Shown: positions 51,177-61,246, counted from the first letter of the stretch. The stretch: DNA of 64,000 nucleotides from JADYZU01 sp964540965 (GCA_964540965.1 CAZIOT010000013.1:1-64000); one strand, 5' to 3'. Numbers and translations are program-made. The notes: generated by a model from the letters alone, not told the origin.

Positions 51177-52422
51177 GGCCAGCCTCGCCAAAGAAATAGG
51201 GTATCAGGGCCGCCTGGACCGCGGCCTGCGCCAGCGCCCCGGCCCGCGGACCGGGAATTGCCGCGGCCAGTGCCAGCACGTTTTCGGGGAACACCTGCCA
51301 CAAGAGCGGATCGGGCAAGTCGCGCCCCGCAAGATCGGACATCAGCGCCGCCACCGCCGCCTGCGCCGGCGGACGCGGCCAGTAATAGCGGATGCGGTCG
51401 GCCAGCCCGACATGGCGCATCAGCCGCAGGGCGGCTGCATCGCCATGGTAATGGCCCTGCCACCAGCCCGGCTCGTCCAGCATCAGCCGCTCCATCGCCG
51501 GCAGCACGATGGGCGCGCCCCAGCCGGCAATCTGCCGGGCGGTATCCAGCGCATAGACCGCCTGTCGCCAGGCGAATGTCAGCGCCGGCCCGACCTTCTG
51601 AAAGGCAAAACCCAGACGAGCCATATGCGGAAAGGCATCCGGGTGCTGGTAGTCCGTCGAATGCGCCTCGAGGCAGACGCCGGGGACATGGGCGATGGCC
51701 TGTTTCAGCCCCGGATCGCGGTCCTGCGGCAGGTGGTGGACATGCATCGGCGTGAATTCGACGCCCGGCTGCACCACAAGGCCGCCGATCTCGCCGATGC
51801 CGGCAAAGGCCGCGACATGGGCGTCAAGCGTGGCGCGCGCCGCCTGGGGCACCGTCGCCGGAATGTCGCCGTGGTCGTCGGTGCGGGCGCCGCCGGGGGG
51901 CGGCACTTCGGTGCCGACGACATAGAGAAGGCTGGCCGGATCGCCCGCCTGCGCGCAGGTGCGGGCCAGTTCGGCCGACCGTGCCACCGTCACCTCGTCG
52001 CCCAGTTGCGCGGGTTCGCCGGCGCAGCCTTCGGAACAGTCGAGGTGGATCTTGCCGAACCCTGCCCGGACGTAATCCGCCACCATGACATGCGCCCGGG
52101 CCATCGCCTGATCGGCCGGCAGCTTGCGCCAGGCCTGCGGGCCAAGATGGTCGCCGCCAAAGGTGATGCGGGACGGATCGGTCCCCGTCTCTTCTGCCAG
52201 CCCGCGGACAAAGGCGATGAATCCGGCCGGGGTCATGCCGGTATAGCCGCCGTCCTGATTGACCTGATTCGAGGTCGCCTCGATCACCACCGGCCGGTCG
52301 AGCGTCTGGGCCAGCCGCAGCGAGGCGCGCAAGACCTCGGGGTGGGCGGAACAGACCGAGGGGATGGCGACGGTTTCCCCGGCGCGGTTGCGGGCGATGG
52401 TGTCGCGCAGCACGTCAGACAT
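51169..52422 (-). CDS. GatZ/KbaZ-family protein, possible tagatose-6-phosphate 4-epimerase
   Basis: A 417-aa protein of the GatZ/KbaZ family (PF08013), with IPSVCSAHPEVLRASLRLA, TFGGDHLGPQAWRKL, HLDCSEGC, HSTDYQ and FQKVGPALTFAWR. In enterobacteria this is a helper subunit of tagatose-bisphosphate aldolase. Here no KbaY/GatY partner is nearby, and a stand-alone family member in Agrobacterium was shown to be a tagatose-6-phosphate 4-epimerase. That activity would turn the AgaS product into fructose 6-phosphate. AGGAGGCTGCCC precedes the ATG; it overlaps its neighbours by eight bases on both sides. Confidence 0.83.
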   Translation of the reverse strand: MSDVLRDTIARNRAGETVAIPSVCSAHPEVLRASLRLAQTLDRPVVIEATSNQVNQDGGYTGMTPAGFIAFVRGLAEETGTDPSRITFGGDHLGPQAWRKLPADQAMARAHVMVADYVRAGFGKIHLDCSEGCAGEPAQLGDEVTVARSAELARTCAQAGDPASLLYVVGTEVPPPGGARTDDHGDIPATVPQAARATLDAHVAAFAGIGEIGGLVVQPGVEFTPMHVHHLPQDRDPGLKQAIAHVPGVCLEAHSTDYQHPDAFPHMARLGFAFQKVGPALTFAWRQAVYALDTARQIAGWGAPIVLPAMERLMLDEPGWWQGHYHGDAAALRLMRHVGLADRIRYYWPRPPAQAAVAALMSDLAGRDLPDPLLWQVFPENVLALAAAIPGPRAGALAQAAVQAALIPYFFGEAGHD

Positions 52423-53326
52423 GGGCAGCCTCCTGCGTGGCGGCAAAGGCGGCACCGCGGGCGCCGCTGGCATCGCCGCCTTGGGCGATGGCGAGGGTGG
52501 GGATGCGGAAACCGGGCAGCTGGGCGCGGGCCAAAGCGGTGGTCAGGTCGTCGGCCACGCCGGCAATCTTGGACAGGCCGCCGCCCAGCACCACGATTTC
52601 GGGGTCGATGGTGAAGGTGAGGGTGACCAGCATCTCGGCCACGATCTCGCACCATACCGCCCAGACACGGGCGACCTGCGGGTCGGTGTCCTTCAGCGCG
52701 GCGATCTCTTGCGGGGTCAGGTCGCGCGCTGTCAGCGCCTGCGCCAGCCGCGCCAGCCCCGGCCCGGCGATATAGGTCTCGGTGCAGCCCAGCCGGCCGC
52801 AGCCGCAGCGGTGGACCGGCAGGCCATGGGCGGCGACCACGGCGGCAGAGGCCGCGAAATGGCCGAATTCACCGCCGGTCAGGGAATGGCCGGGCAGAAG
52901 CGCGCCGTTTACCACCACGCCGCCGCCGATGCCGGTGCCCAGGATCAGGCCGACCACCGGGTTGCGGCCGCGCCCGGCGCCGAAGGCGGCCTCGGACAGG
53001 GCAAGGGCGCGGCAATCGTTGACATAGGTCACCGGCTGGCCGGCGGCCGCGGCGATGTCGGCGGGGAAGGGATGGCCGGTGGCGGGCAGGTTGGCGGTAT
53101 AGGCGTGGCCGGTGTCGGGATTGACCAGCCCCGCCGCCGCGATGCCGACCGGGATTCCGGCGCCTGCCGCGTCGCGCGCCCAGGCGATCTGTTCCGCCAT
53201 GGCCGCGACCAGCGCCGGATAGTCGCGCGGCGTGTCGATGCGGCGGCGGTCGGCAACGGTCCAGTCGGGCGCAAAGACCTGCGCCTCGATCTTGGTGCCG
53301 CCAAGGTCGATGCCGGCGGCGATCAT
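52415..53326 (-). CDS. ROK-family N-acetylhexosamine kinase
   Basis: A 303-aa sugar kinase: the phosphate loop DLGGTK at residues 7-12, the catalytic Asp in YVNDCRALALSEA, GTGIGGGVVVNG, the ROK zinc site HRCGCGRLGCTETY and VLGGGLS. It should phosphorylate imported GlcNAc and/or GalNAc at C6 before NagA acts. It starts MIAAGIDLGG. It overlaps the GatZ-like gene by eight bases and is separated from agaS by a strong hairpin. Confidence 0.88.
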   Translation of the reverse strand: MIAAGIDLGGTKIEAQVFAPDWTVADRRRIDTPRDYPALVAAMAEQIAWARDAAGAGIPVGIAAAGLVNPDTGHAYTANLPATGHPFPADIAAAAGQPVTYVNDCRALALSEAAFGAGRGRNPVVGLILGTGIGGGVVVNGALLPGHSLTGGEFGHFAASAAVVAAHGLPVHRCGCGRLGCTETYIAGPGLARLAQALTARDLTPQEIAALKDTDPQVARVWAVWCEIVAEMLVTLTFTIDPEIVVLGGGLSKIAGVADDLTTALARAQLPGFRIPTLAIAQGGDASGARGAAFAATQEAAHV

Positions 53327-53367
53327 CGCGCGACCCCCGGCCGCGCATCAGGGCCGGCCGTTGCAGC

Positions 53368-53421
53368 GGGGGGCGCTTCGCCCCCCCGCACCCCCCCGAG
53401 GATATTTGTGGACGAAGAATG
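53368..53421. repeat. GC hairpin plus second copy of the GGATATTT element
   Basis: GGGGGGCG-CTT-CGCCCCCC (53368-53386) is followed by a C-run and AGGATATTTGTGGACGAAGAAT (53399-53420), almost identical to the element at 7572-7600. It sits between agaS and the ROK kinase gene within the operon and may cause partial termination or mRNA processing there. Confidence 0.65.
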
Positions 53422-53435
53422 CAGGCAGGGGCGGG

Positions 53436-54509
53436 TCATGGCTGCACCGGATAAAGCCGCACGCCCGAGACGACGCGGCTGAGCGTGCCCTGCCCCGCGA
53501 ACGGGTCGTCGACGTTCAGGCCCAGCGCCGCCGACCAGACCACCGCCAGCAGTTGCGCGTAAAGGATGGCCAGCGGCGCGCCCCAGGCGGCGCCGTCGGG
53601 CATGGCGACGGGCAGGTCACCACCGGGGCCAAGCGTGGTCACCCGCGCGGCGGGGAATTGCCGGCGCAGTTCGTCGGCAAGATCGGCGTCGTAGCTGGCC
53701 GCGGGCTGGTCGGGCGAGGTCAGCACCACGATGGCGGTGTCGCCGCGGACGAAACTTTTCGGGCCGTGGCGGAACCCGAGCGAGGAATCCCACAGGGCGG
53801 GCACCTGGCCGGCGGTCAGTTCCATGACCTTCAGCGCCGATTCGCGGGCGGCAAAGGCCAGGGGGCCCGAGCCGACAAAGACGATCCGTTGCGGCACGGG
53901 CGCGGCCAGCGCCGCCTGTTCCAGCCGCGGCAGCAGCACCCGCGCTTCGGATGCCGCTGCCGCGACCTTCTCCGGCTGTCCCCCGGATCGGTCGAAGATC
54001 GCCAGCGCCGACAGAAGCATCGTCGTCAGGCTGGAGGTCATGGCGAAACCGGCGTCATGGGTCGCCGCCGGCAGGACCAGCGCATGGCCGGTAGGGCCGG
54101 TGCGCCGCGCCAGGGCGGAATCGCCGTTGCAGGTGATGTTCAGCCGCGGCGCATCCGGCGCCAGCACGTCCAGAGCGTCCAGCGTGCCCAGGCTTTCCGC
54201 CGAATTGCCCGACCGGCCGAAGGACACCACCAGCGGCCGGCGCCCGTTCAGATACGCCGCGGGCCGGGCGACCAGATCTGTCGTCGCCACCGCGCGTAAG
54301 GACGGGCCGCCCTGCCCCTCGAGCCCCGCCACCACCATCTCGCCGATATAGGCCGAGGATCCGGCGCCGGTGAACCACACCTCGGCCGCGTCCTGCGCCG
54401 CGACCCAGGCCGCGGCCGCCGCCAATGCGGCGCTGCCGGCCCAATCGGCCCAGATCGCCGGTTGCGACTGGATTTCGCGCCAGGTGGCATGGGCGGAAAG
54501 GGCGGTCAT
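53436..54509 (-). CDS. agaS: AgaS-type SIS deaminase (galactosamine-6-phosphate deaminase/isomerase)
   Basis: A 357-aa protein with two SIS phosphosugar domains: FTGAGSSAYIGE, VSFGRSGNSAES near residue 97, then FVGSGPLAFAARESALKVMELTAG and DSSLGFRHGPKSFV near 265. The FRHGPKS end is that of AgaS. AgaS converts galactosamine 6-phosphate to tagatose 6-phosphate plus ammonia. It is coupled to the NagB-II-like gene by ATGA. The presence of both types suggests that the cell handles GalN-6-P and GlcN-6-P separately. Confidence 0.85.
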   Translation of the reverse strand: MTALSAHATWREIQSQPAIWADWAGSAALAAAAAWVAAQDAAEVWFTGAGSSAYIGEMVVAGLEGQGGPSLRAVATTDLVARPAAYLNGRRPLVVSFGRSGNSAESLGTLDALDVLAPDAPRLNITCNGDSALARRTGPTGHALVLPAATHDAGFAMTSSLTTMLLSALAIFDRSGGQPEKVAAAASEARVLLPRLEQAALAAPVPQRIVFVGSGPLAFAARESALKVMELTAGQVPALWDSSLGFRHGPKSFVRGDTAIVVLTSPDQPAASYDADLADELRRQFPAARVTTLGPGGDLPVAMPDGAAWGAPLAILYAQLLAVVWSAALGLNVDDPFAGQGTLSRVVSGVRLYPVQP

Positions 54510-55498
54510 GTGGTCTGCGTCACTTTCGACAGGGTTGCAGGGGCGTCGGGGTCATGGCCCAGCGCGACGGAAACGGCAAGGACGACGGGATAGGTCAGGC
54601 ACAGCAGCGCCGCCGCGGCCGCGGCGGGCGTCAGCCCCGCCAGCCCCGCATCCGAAGGCCGGATCCGGAACACCGTGCCGCCTTCGCGGCGGAACCGCGC
54701 CTCGGCGGTGTCGAGCGAGGCCTGAACCTCGGGCGCCTCGGTGTCGAGGATCAGGATCAGCAGCGGCCGGGTGACGAGTTGCAGCGGGCCATGCAGCACT
54801 TCGGACGAGGAATAGGGCTCGGCATGGATTGCGCAGGTTTCCTTGATCTTCAGCGACAGTTCGATGGCGGCGCCATAGCCGGTATCGCGTCCGATCACAT
54901 AGACATGCGGATTGGCGACCAGGGCATCGCGCAAGGTGTCGGCCTGCGGCAGGACCAGCGGCCCGGCCCCCGCCAGCACCGCGGCCGAGGCGGCGGCGCG
55001 CGGCGCATAGTCCGGCGCCAGCACGGACAGCAGCGCCATTCCTGCCCCAACCGCGCCGACCACGGTCTTGGTCGCCGGCACCGCCAGTTCCGGCCCGGCA
55101 CCAATGGGCAGGACCGCGCCGGCCGCCGATTCCACGGCCGAACCGGGCACATTGGTGATGGCGAGCACCTGCGCGCCCCGCGCCCGTGCGCCGCGCGTGG
55201 ACAGCACCAGATCCTGCGACCCGCCCGATTGGGAAACCACCAGCGCCAGCGCCCCGTCCAGCGCCACGCCCTTGCCGACCGAAAAGATCGACGGCGGCAG
55301 CGAGGTCATGGGCAGGCCGGTTTCGCGCATGAATTCGTAGGACAGGATCGTCGCCGCGGCATCCGAAGAGCCGCGGGCGATGGTGTAGATGGCCTTGGGC
55401 GCCATCGCGGGCAGCGCGGCGGCTTGCGTCACCGCGCGGGCGAAAACCGCCGGCGCCTCGGCGATCTCGGCCCGCATGTTGCGGCCCGGCGCGCTCAT
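54506..55498 (-). CDS. NagB-II type SIS glucosamine-6-phosphate deaminase
   Basis: A 330-aa protein with two SIS domains as in the isomerase half of GlmS but without the glutaminase: TIARGSSDAAATILSYEF, VVSQSGGSQDLVLS, VIGRDTGYGAAIELSLKIKETCAIHAEPYSSSEVLHGP. The EVLHGP loop holds the catalytic Glu and His of this group. It should deaminate GlcN-6-P to Fru-6-P and ammonia, replacing classical NagB. Overlaps with agaS and the oxidoreductase are four bases each. Confidence 0.86.
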   Translation of the reverse strand: MSAPGRNMRAEIAEAPAVFARAVTQAAALPAMAPKAIYTIARGSSDAAATILSYEFMRETGLPMTSLPPSIFSVGKGVALDGALALVVSQSGGSQDLVLSTRGARARGAQVLAITNVPGSAVESAAGAVLPIGAGPELAVPATKTVVGAVGAGMALLSVLAPDYAPRAAASAAVLAGAGPLVLPQADTLRDALVANPHVYVIGRDTGYGAAIELSLKIKETCAIHAEPYSSSEVLHGPLQLVTRPLLILILDTEAPEVQASLDTAEARFRREGGTVFRIRPSDAGLAGLTPAAAAAALLCLTYPVVLAVSVALGHDPDAPATLSKVTQTT

Positions 55499-56634
55499 TT
55501 GCGCAGGCCGTAGCTGTCGAACCGGCGCCAGGTCTCGGTCAGGTCGATGACCCGCCCCTCGATCCGCGCCTGATCAAGCGCAAGGGCGGCAAGCCCCGCC
55601 TCCATCGCGTCGACCACGCCGACCGGCAGGCTCGCGACCTCGCCCCGCAGGAAGGCGGCGATGTCGTGGACCATCAGGTCGTCGGCGCCGTAATGGTTGC
55701 CGCTGCCGGTTTCCAATTTGGTATAATCGTGGTCGGCCCAGATCGTGCCGTCGCGCAGGGTGATCTTGAGGTAACCGCGGACGAAATCGCCCTCGGCCAT
55801 GCCATGGGTGCCGATCACGCAGAAGCGGCGGTGTTCGTCGGGGACGTTCAGGTTGGTGTGAAAGGCAAGGCTCGCGCCGCTTTCATACTGCAGGATCGAG
55901 GTCTGGTAGTCGATGATGTCGCCGTCGGAGTGGAAGGCATCGGGGGCGGAATTCCAGATCGATCCCTTCACATGCATGATCTCGTTTTCGGCGTTCGAGG
56001 TCGGGGCGTTTTCCGGCACATAGCTTTTCCGACCGCCGAACGAGGCGACGCGCGCCGGCCGCGATCCGGTGATCATGTCGTAAAGATCAATGTCGTGGCA
56101 GCACTTTTCCAGCATGAAACCGCCCGACCATTCGACCATCCGACGCCAGTCGCGCATGAAGAAGGCGCCGTGATAGGGGCCGATATGTTCGTTGGCCTCA
56201 AGGCTGACGATCTTGCCCAGAACGCCGGCGGACAGGGCCTTGCGCAGGTCGATCATGTGCTGGGAATGGCGCAGGACAAGGCCGATCATCACCCGGTCGG
56301 TGCCGTATCTGGCCAGAAGTTCGGCCAGAGCGAACGTGTCCTCGACCGTCGTCACCACAGGCTTTTCGCTGAAGATGCGGATGCCGCGTTCCAGCCCGGC
56401 GCGGATCTGGTCAAGGTGGTGGATATTGGGCGAGCCGACAAAGAACAGGTCGGGTTTCGTTTCGTCCAGCATCCTTTCGACCGAATCGAACCGCGGCATG
56501 GCCGGGTCGATCCGCGCGGCATAGCTTTCCTGCGGGTCGAACCAGCCGGTCATTTCGATTTCCGGCATTTCCTGGCGCATGATGCCAAGGACATGGGCGG
56601 GGCGCAGGCCGACACCGGCGACGGCGACTTTCAT
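55495..56634 (-). CDS. Gfo/Idh/MocA-family oxidoreductase
   Basis: A 379-aa NAD(P)-dependent dehydrogenase: N-terminal Rossmann fold (VAVAGVGLRPAHVLG, unusual in lacking the full GxGxxG), FFVGSPNIHH, the EKPVVTT motif near residue 90 with the catalytic Lys, and a C-terminal barrel with EKCCHDIDLYDM (His/Asp catalytic pair). It may oxidise or epimerise an amino-sugar derivative, or open glycosides by the GH109-like mechanism. It is coupled to the NagB-II-like gene by ATGA. Confidence 0.84.
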   Translation of the reverse strand: MKVAVAGVGLRPAHVLGIMRQEMPEIEMTGWFDPQESYAARIDPAMPRFDSVERMLDETKPDLFFVGSPNIHHLDQIRAGLERGIRIFSEKPVVTTVEDTFALAELLARYGTDRVMIGLVLRHSQHMIDLRKALSAGVLGKIVSLEANEHIGPYHGAFFMRDWRRMVEWSGGFMLEKCCHDIDLYDMITGSRPARVASFGGRKSYVPENAPTSNAENEIMHVKGSIWNSAPDAFHSDGDIIDYQTSILQYESGASLAFHTNLNVPDEHRRFCVIGTHGMAEGDFVRGYLKITLRDGTIWADHDYTKLETGSGNHYGADDLMVHDIAAFLRGEVASLPVGVVDAMEAGLAALALDQARIEGRVIDLTETWRRFDSYGLRK

Positions 56635-56656
56635 TCTTTCGTTTCCTTTGTCGTTG

Positions 56657-56711
56657 GCGGTGGGCGGTTGCCCACCCTACAGGCGCCGTAGGGTGGGCAA
56701 TCGCCCACCGC
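56657..56711. repeat. Dispersed palindromic repeat, copy 8 (double hairpin)
   Basis: Inverted halves GCGGTGGGCGGTTGCCCACC-CTAC and GTAG-GGTGGGCAATCGCCCACCGC surround a 7-nt AGGCGCC loop; a long stem of about 24 bp with one mismatch, or two small hairpins, can form. It separates the ATPase gene from the oxidoreductase gene within the operon. Confidence 0.85.
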
Positions 56712-56716
56712 GACTG

Positions 56717-57811
<1,095 letters not shown>

Positions 57812-57842
57812 GGTGGCCTCTGTTTCTGCGTCGGATGGGGGT

Positions 57843-57867
57843 GGGAGGGGGCGTAACGCCCCCTCCC
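57843..57867 (-). terminator. Perfect hairpin between binding-protein and ATPase genes
   Basis: GGGAGGGGGCG-TAA-CGCCCCCTCCC, an 11-bp stem with a 3-nt loop, eight bases after the binding-protein stop. With no T-tract it probably acts as a 3' stabiliser or partial terminator that lets binding protein be made in excess. Confidence 0.7.
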
Positions 57868-57875
57868 GACGAGGG

Positions 57876-59111
57876 TCACTCGACCTCGGCCAGTTCTTCG
57901 CCGGCTGCGGTGACAAGTTCGTCCACGCTGCCTTCACCCAGAAGGATGCCCTGCACCATGTTGGTGAACACGTTCTGCAGGTCCTTGAAGTTCAGCACCA
58001 GCGGTTCCGGCCCGCCGGTCGAGATGCCGGCCACGAAGATCTGCCAGAACGGATCGTCGACGTAGAAGATCGACTCGACGCCCAGCGCCTCGGCCCCGAT
58101 CGCCTCGTAGTCGAAGATCGGCGTCAGGCCCCAGGTCAGATCGAGGTCGTATTGCGCCGCACCCGACGACAGGTCCTTGGCCAGTTCCATCGCCAGTTCC
58201 TCGTGCCCGGTGTTCGCGAACACCAGGAGCGAGTCGGTGATCAGGATGGTGCCCGAATCGCCCGAGGGGCCATGCGGAACCGGGGCGACAAGCTGGTTGA
58301 TGTCGGCATTGTGCTGGCCGCGGCCCCAGGGACCATTCACATACATCGCGATCTGGCCATCGTTGAACAGGTCGCGCAGCTGGTCACGTTCCCACTCGAC
58401 CGGGCCGTCCTGCATGTAGGGCATCAGGTCGGCGTAAAGCTGCAGCGTCTCGCGGGTGTTCTGGCTGTCCAGCGCGGGTTCCCCGGATTCCGGGTCATAG
58501 ACCAGACCGTCGTTGGAATAGAGGAAGTCGAGGAACATGTGCATCGTGTTGTCGAAATCCTTGCCGGCGATGCCGATCCCGGCCGCGTCGGTGTTTTCGG
58601 TCACGGTGGCGGCAAGGGCGATCATCTCGTCCCAGGTGGTCGGCGCCACGCATTCGGCCCCGGCTGCCTCCACGAGGTTGCAGTTCATGTAGAGCGCCTT
58701 GGTCGAGAAGGCGTGCGGGATGCCCCAGTACTGCCCGTCATAGCGCACCGTCGACAGCACGCCCGGCATGTAGGCGGCTTCTTCCTCGGGCGTGAAGGTG
58801 ACGGGGACGACAAAGCCCGCGTCCGAGAACTGGCGCACAAGGCGCGAGCCGACATAGGCGATCGACGGCGGGTCGCCGGCGGCGGCCAGTTGCAGCGACT
58901 TGTCCTGGCAGGTGCCCCATTCGACCGGCTCGGCATTCACGGTCACGCCGGGATGGTCGGCGACGAACTGGTCGATGACGATCTGGTCGGCCGGGCGCAC
59001 TTCGCCGCCGCAGATGATGAAGTGCAGCTCGGTGCCCTCTTGCGCCATGGCGGACAGGGCCGAGCCTGCCAGCAGCACTGCGCCGAGCGACAGGGTGGTT
59101 ACGGTTTTCAT
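57876..59111 (-). CDS. Amino-sugar ABC transporter substrate-binding protein (family 1)
   Basis: A 411-aa periplasmic protein with a signal peptide (MKTVTTLSLGAVLLAGSALSAMA). Mature features include ELHFIICGGEVRPADQIVIDQF, EWGTCQDKSLQLAAAGDPPSIAYVGSR, WGIPHAFSTKALYMNCNLVE and MYVNGPWGRG, typical of oligosaccharide binders. Two or three cysteines in the N-lobe may form disulfides. Context suggests GlcNAc/GalNAc or chitobiose-like ligands. Unusually, it comes after both permeases in the operon. Confidence 0.9.
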   Translation of the reverse strand: MKTVTTLSLGAVLLAGSALSAMAQEGTELHFIICGGEVRPADQIVIDQFVADHPGVTVNAEPVEWGTCQDKSLQLAAAGDPPSIAYVGSRLVRQFSDAGFVVPVTFTPEEEAAYMPGVLSTVRYDGQYWGIPHAFSTKALYMNCNLVEAAGAECVAPTTWDEMIALAATVTENTDAAGIGIAGKDFDNTMHMFLDFLYSNDGLVYDPESGEPALDSQNTRETLQLYADLMPYMQDGPVEWERDQLRDLFNDGQIAMYVNGPWGRGQHNADINQLVAPVPHGPSGDSGTILITDSLLVFANTGHEELAMELAKDLSSGAAQYDLDLTWGLTPIFDYEAIGAEALGVESIFYVDDPFWQIFVAGISTGGPEPLVLNFKDLQNVFTNMVQGILLGEGSVDELVTAAGEELAEVE

Positions 59112-59148
59112 GTGTCCATTGCTCCCTTGGTTGGACTTGTTGGGGTCG

Positions 59149-59994
59149 TCATTCCTTGATCGCGCCGGCGGTCAGCCCCGCGACAAGGTATTTCTGGAGG
59201 AACAGGAAGAAGAGCATCACCGGCAGTACGCCGGTCAGCGCGGCGGCCATCATCTGGTTCCAGACCACATCCTGATAGCCGATGAATTCATATAGGCCGG
59301 CGGGCAGCGGTTGCAGCTCGGTGCGGTTGTTGAAGGTCACGGCGAACAGGAACTGCTGGGCATAGGCACCGATGAACGTTGCCGTCGCCACCACGATCAG
59401 CCCCGGCACGGCCAGCGGGATCACCACCCGGCGCAGGGTGTACATGCGGCTTGCGCCATCGACATAGGCGGCTTCCTCGAGCTCCTTGGGGATCTTCTCC
59501 AGATAGGACCGCAAGAGCCAGATGCCGGTCGGCACCAGGAAGGCCACGCCGGGCACGATCATCGCCCAATAGGTGTTAAGCAGCCCCAGCGTCCGCATCA
59601 CCCGGTAAAGCGGGATCAGCAGGACGGCCCCGGTGAACATGTTCACCGCCAGGAAGGCGCCAAGGCTGGCCGCCTTGAACGGAAAGTCGAGCCTTGCATA
59701 GGCATAGGCCGCCGGCACCACGCAGATCATCACCAGAAGCGTCACCGAGGCCGAGATGAAGATCGAGTTGATGATGTAGCGCCCCAGAAGCGGCACGGTC
59801 GTCCACATGTCGCGATAGGCCTGGAACGAGGAATCCGCCCCCCACAGCTCGAATTTCGAGGTCATCAGGTGGTCGAGCGGCCGCAGGGAGGTGCGGAACA
59901 TCTCGAGGAAGGGCATCAGCACGAACAGCAGGAAGACGAACATGGCAAGATAGATGCCGATCTTCTGCCACAGGTTCAGGCGGTCCATCAGCAT
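59149..59994 (-). CDS. Amino-sugar ABC transporter permease (MalG/UgpE type)
   Basis: A 281-aa six-helix permease. The EAA coupling loop is KELEEAAYVDGASRMYTLRRVVIPLAVPG near residue 175. It starts MLMDRLNLWQKIGIYLAMFVFLLFV, one base after the stop of the partner permease. It forms the translocation pore with that partner. Confidence 0.92.
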   Translation of the reverse strand: MLMDRLNLWQKIGIYLAMFVFLLFVLMPFLEMFRTSLRPLDHLMTSKFELWGADSSFQAYRDMWTTVPLLGRYIINSIFISASVTLLVMICVVPAAYAYARLDFPFKAASLGAFLAVNMFTGAVLLIPLYRVMRTLGLLNTYWAMIVPGVAFLVPTGIWLLRSYLEKIPKELEEAAYVDGASRMYTLRRVVIPLAVPGLIVVATATFIGAYAQQFLFAVTFNNRTELQPLPAGLYEFIGYQDVVWNQMMAAALTGVLPVMLFFLFLQKYLVAGLTAGAIKE

Positions 59995-59995
59995 G

Positions 59996-60997
59996 TCATT
60001 TCACCCCGTATTTCCGGTTCACCCGGTTGAGGAAGAACAGATAGGCCAGCGAGAACACCGCAAGCAGGAACACGATCACCACCGCCCGCGCCGCGCCCTC
60101 GCCGAACTTGTTCGATGAGATGGCGGTGTCATAGGTGTCGATGATCAGCGTCCGGGTCGCGCCGCGCGGGCCGCCTTCGGTCAGGATCCAGATGATTTCA
60201 AAGGAATTGAACGTCCAGATCGCCGACAGAAGCGCCATCGACACGATCACCGGCATGATCTGCGGAATGGTGATGCGGCGAAAGCGGTACCAGCGCCCGG
60301 CGCCGTCGACCCAGGCGGCCTCGTACAGGTCGCGGCTGACGCCCTGCATCGCGGCCAGCAGGAACAGCGTCACCATCGGCACGCCGACCCAGACGTCGGT
60401 GACGATCGCCGAATAGAAGGCCGAGGTCTTTGACGCCAGCAGCGCGACCCTGTCGCCGTCGATGCCCAGGGCGGTCAGCACGCCGCCCATGCCATGCGCC
60501 TCCATCCAGCCGGCAAGGCCGATGGATTGCAGGCCAAGGCCGATCTGCTGCAACACGCCGGAAATCAGGCCGAAATAGCCGTTGTACAGCCATTTCCAGC
60601 CGATGACGCCGATGGCGACGGGGATGACCCAGGGCGGCATCACCAGGATGCGGAACAGCCCCTTGCCCGGCACCGCCGCGTTCAGCAGCGTGGCGCCGAT
60701 CAGCCCGATCAGCAGCTTGAGCGCGACCGACAGGAACATCCAGTAGAAGGTGCGGCCGACGGTTTCATAGAAATCCTTGTCCGAGAACAGGTCGGCATAG
60801 TTCTCCACGCCCACCCAGTTCTCGCCGCCAAGGCGGGCATCGGTAAAGGACAGGCGGATCGTCTCGACCAGCGGCCAGGCGACGATGAACAGGATGAAGA
60901 TCAGCGACGGTGCGATCAGCAGCCAGGCAAAGGCCCCCTCGCTCAGCCGCCGTTTCGGCGCGCGGGATACACCCGCAGTCAGCGCAGCATCCGTCAT
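59996..60997 (-). CDS. Amino-sugar ABC transporter permease (MalF/UgpA type)
   Basis: A 333-aa permease with six or seven helices; EAA loop RDLYEAAWVDGAGRWYRFRRITIPQIMP near residue 230. It begins MTDAALTAGVSRAPKRRLSEGAFAWLLIAPSL; the frame extends far upstream through the regulatory region and gntR antisense, which is not credible. It is the first gene of the long minus-strand operon and is divergent from gntR. Confidence 0.91.
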   Translation of the reverse strand: MTDAALTAGVSRAPKRRLSEGAFAWLLIAPSLIFILFIVAWPLVETIRLSFTDARLGGENWVGVENYADLFSDKDFYETVGRTFYWMFLSVALKLLIGLIGATLLNAAVPGKGLFRILVMPPWVIPVAIGVIGWKWLYNGYFGLISGVLQQIGLGLQSIGLAGWMEAHGMGGVLTALGIDGDRVALLASKTSAFYSAIVTDVWVGVPMVTLFLLAAMQGVSRDLYEAAWVDGAGRWYRFRRITIPQIMPVIVSMALLSAIWTFNSFEIIWILTEGGPRGATRTLIIDTYDTAISSNKFGEGAARAVVIVFLLAVFSLAYLFFLNRVNRKYGVK

Positions 60998-61077
60998 GTC
61001 GACCCCGGTTGTCGTTGGCCGGCTTCGCCTGTCCCGCGCGCCTTGCGCTTCGCGGCGAATCTCCCTGTTGCGGCGAG

Positions 61078-61208
61078 AATACCAAATCTGAGGTGGATTG
61101 CTACCAGTATAATACCAGTTGCGCAAATTTCTGCCTTTGCAAGCCGTTTCAGTGATTTCTGCGGTTTTGCGATAATACCTCTTTCCGGTTTGGTATTGGC
61201 TTGGTATC
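61078..61208. promoter_or_regulatory. Divergent control region with repeated TGGTAT half-sites
   Basis: Copies of AATACC(A)/(T)GGTATT lie at 61078-61085, 61111-61118, 61174-61179, 61190-61197 and 61201-61208, both as inverted and direct repeats, in a locally AT-rich stretch. TATAAT occurs at 61108-61113. HutC-type GntR repressors bind similar half-sites, so this is the probable operator array of the adjacent regulator, controlling both directions. Confidence 0.6.
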
Positions 61209-61246
61209 TTCCCGGCGGGGAAGGTCCGCAGCGCAGGGGAAAGGGC

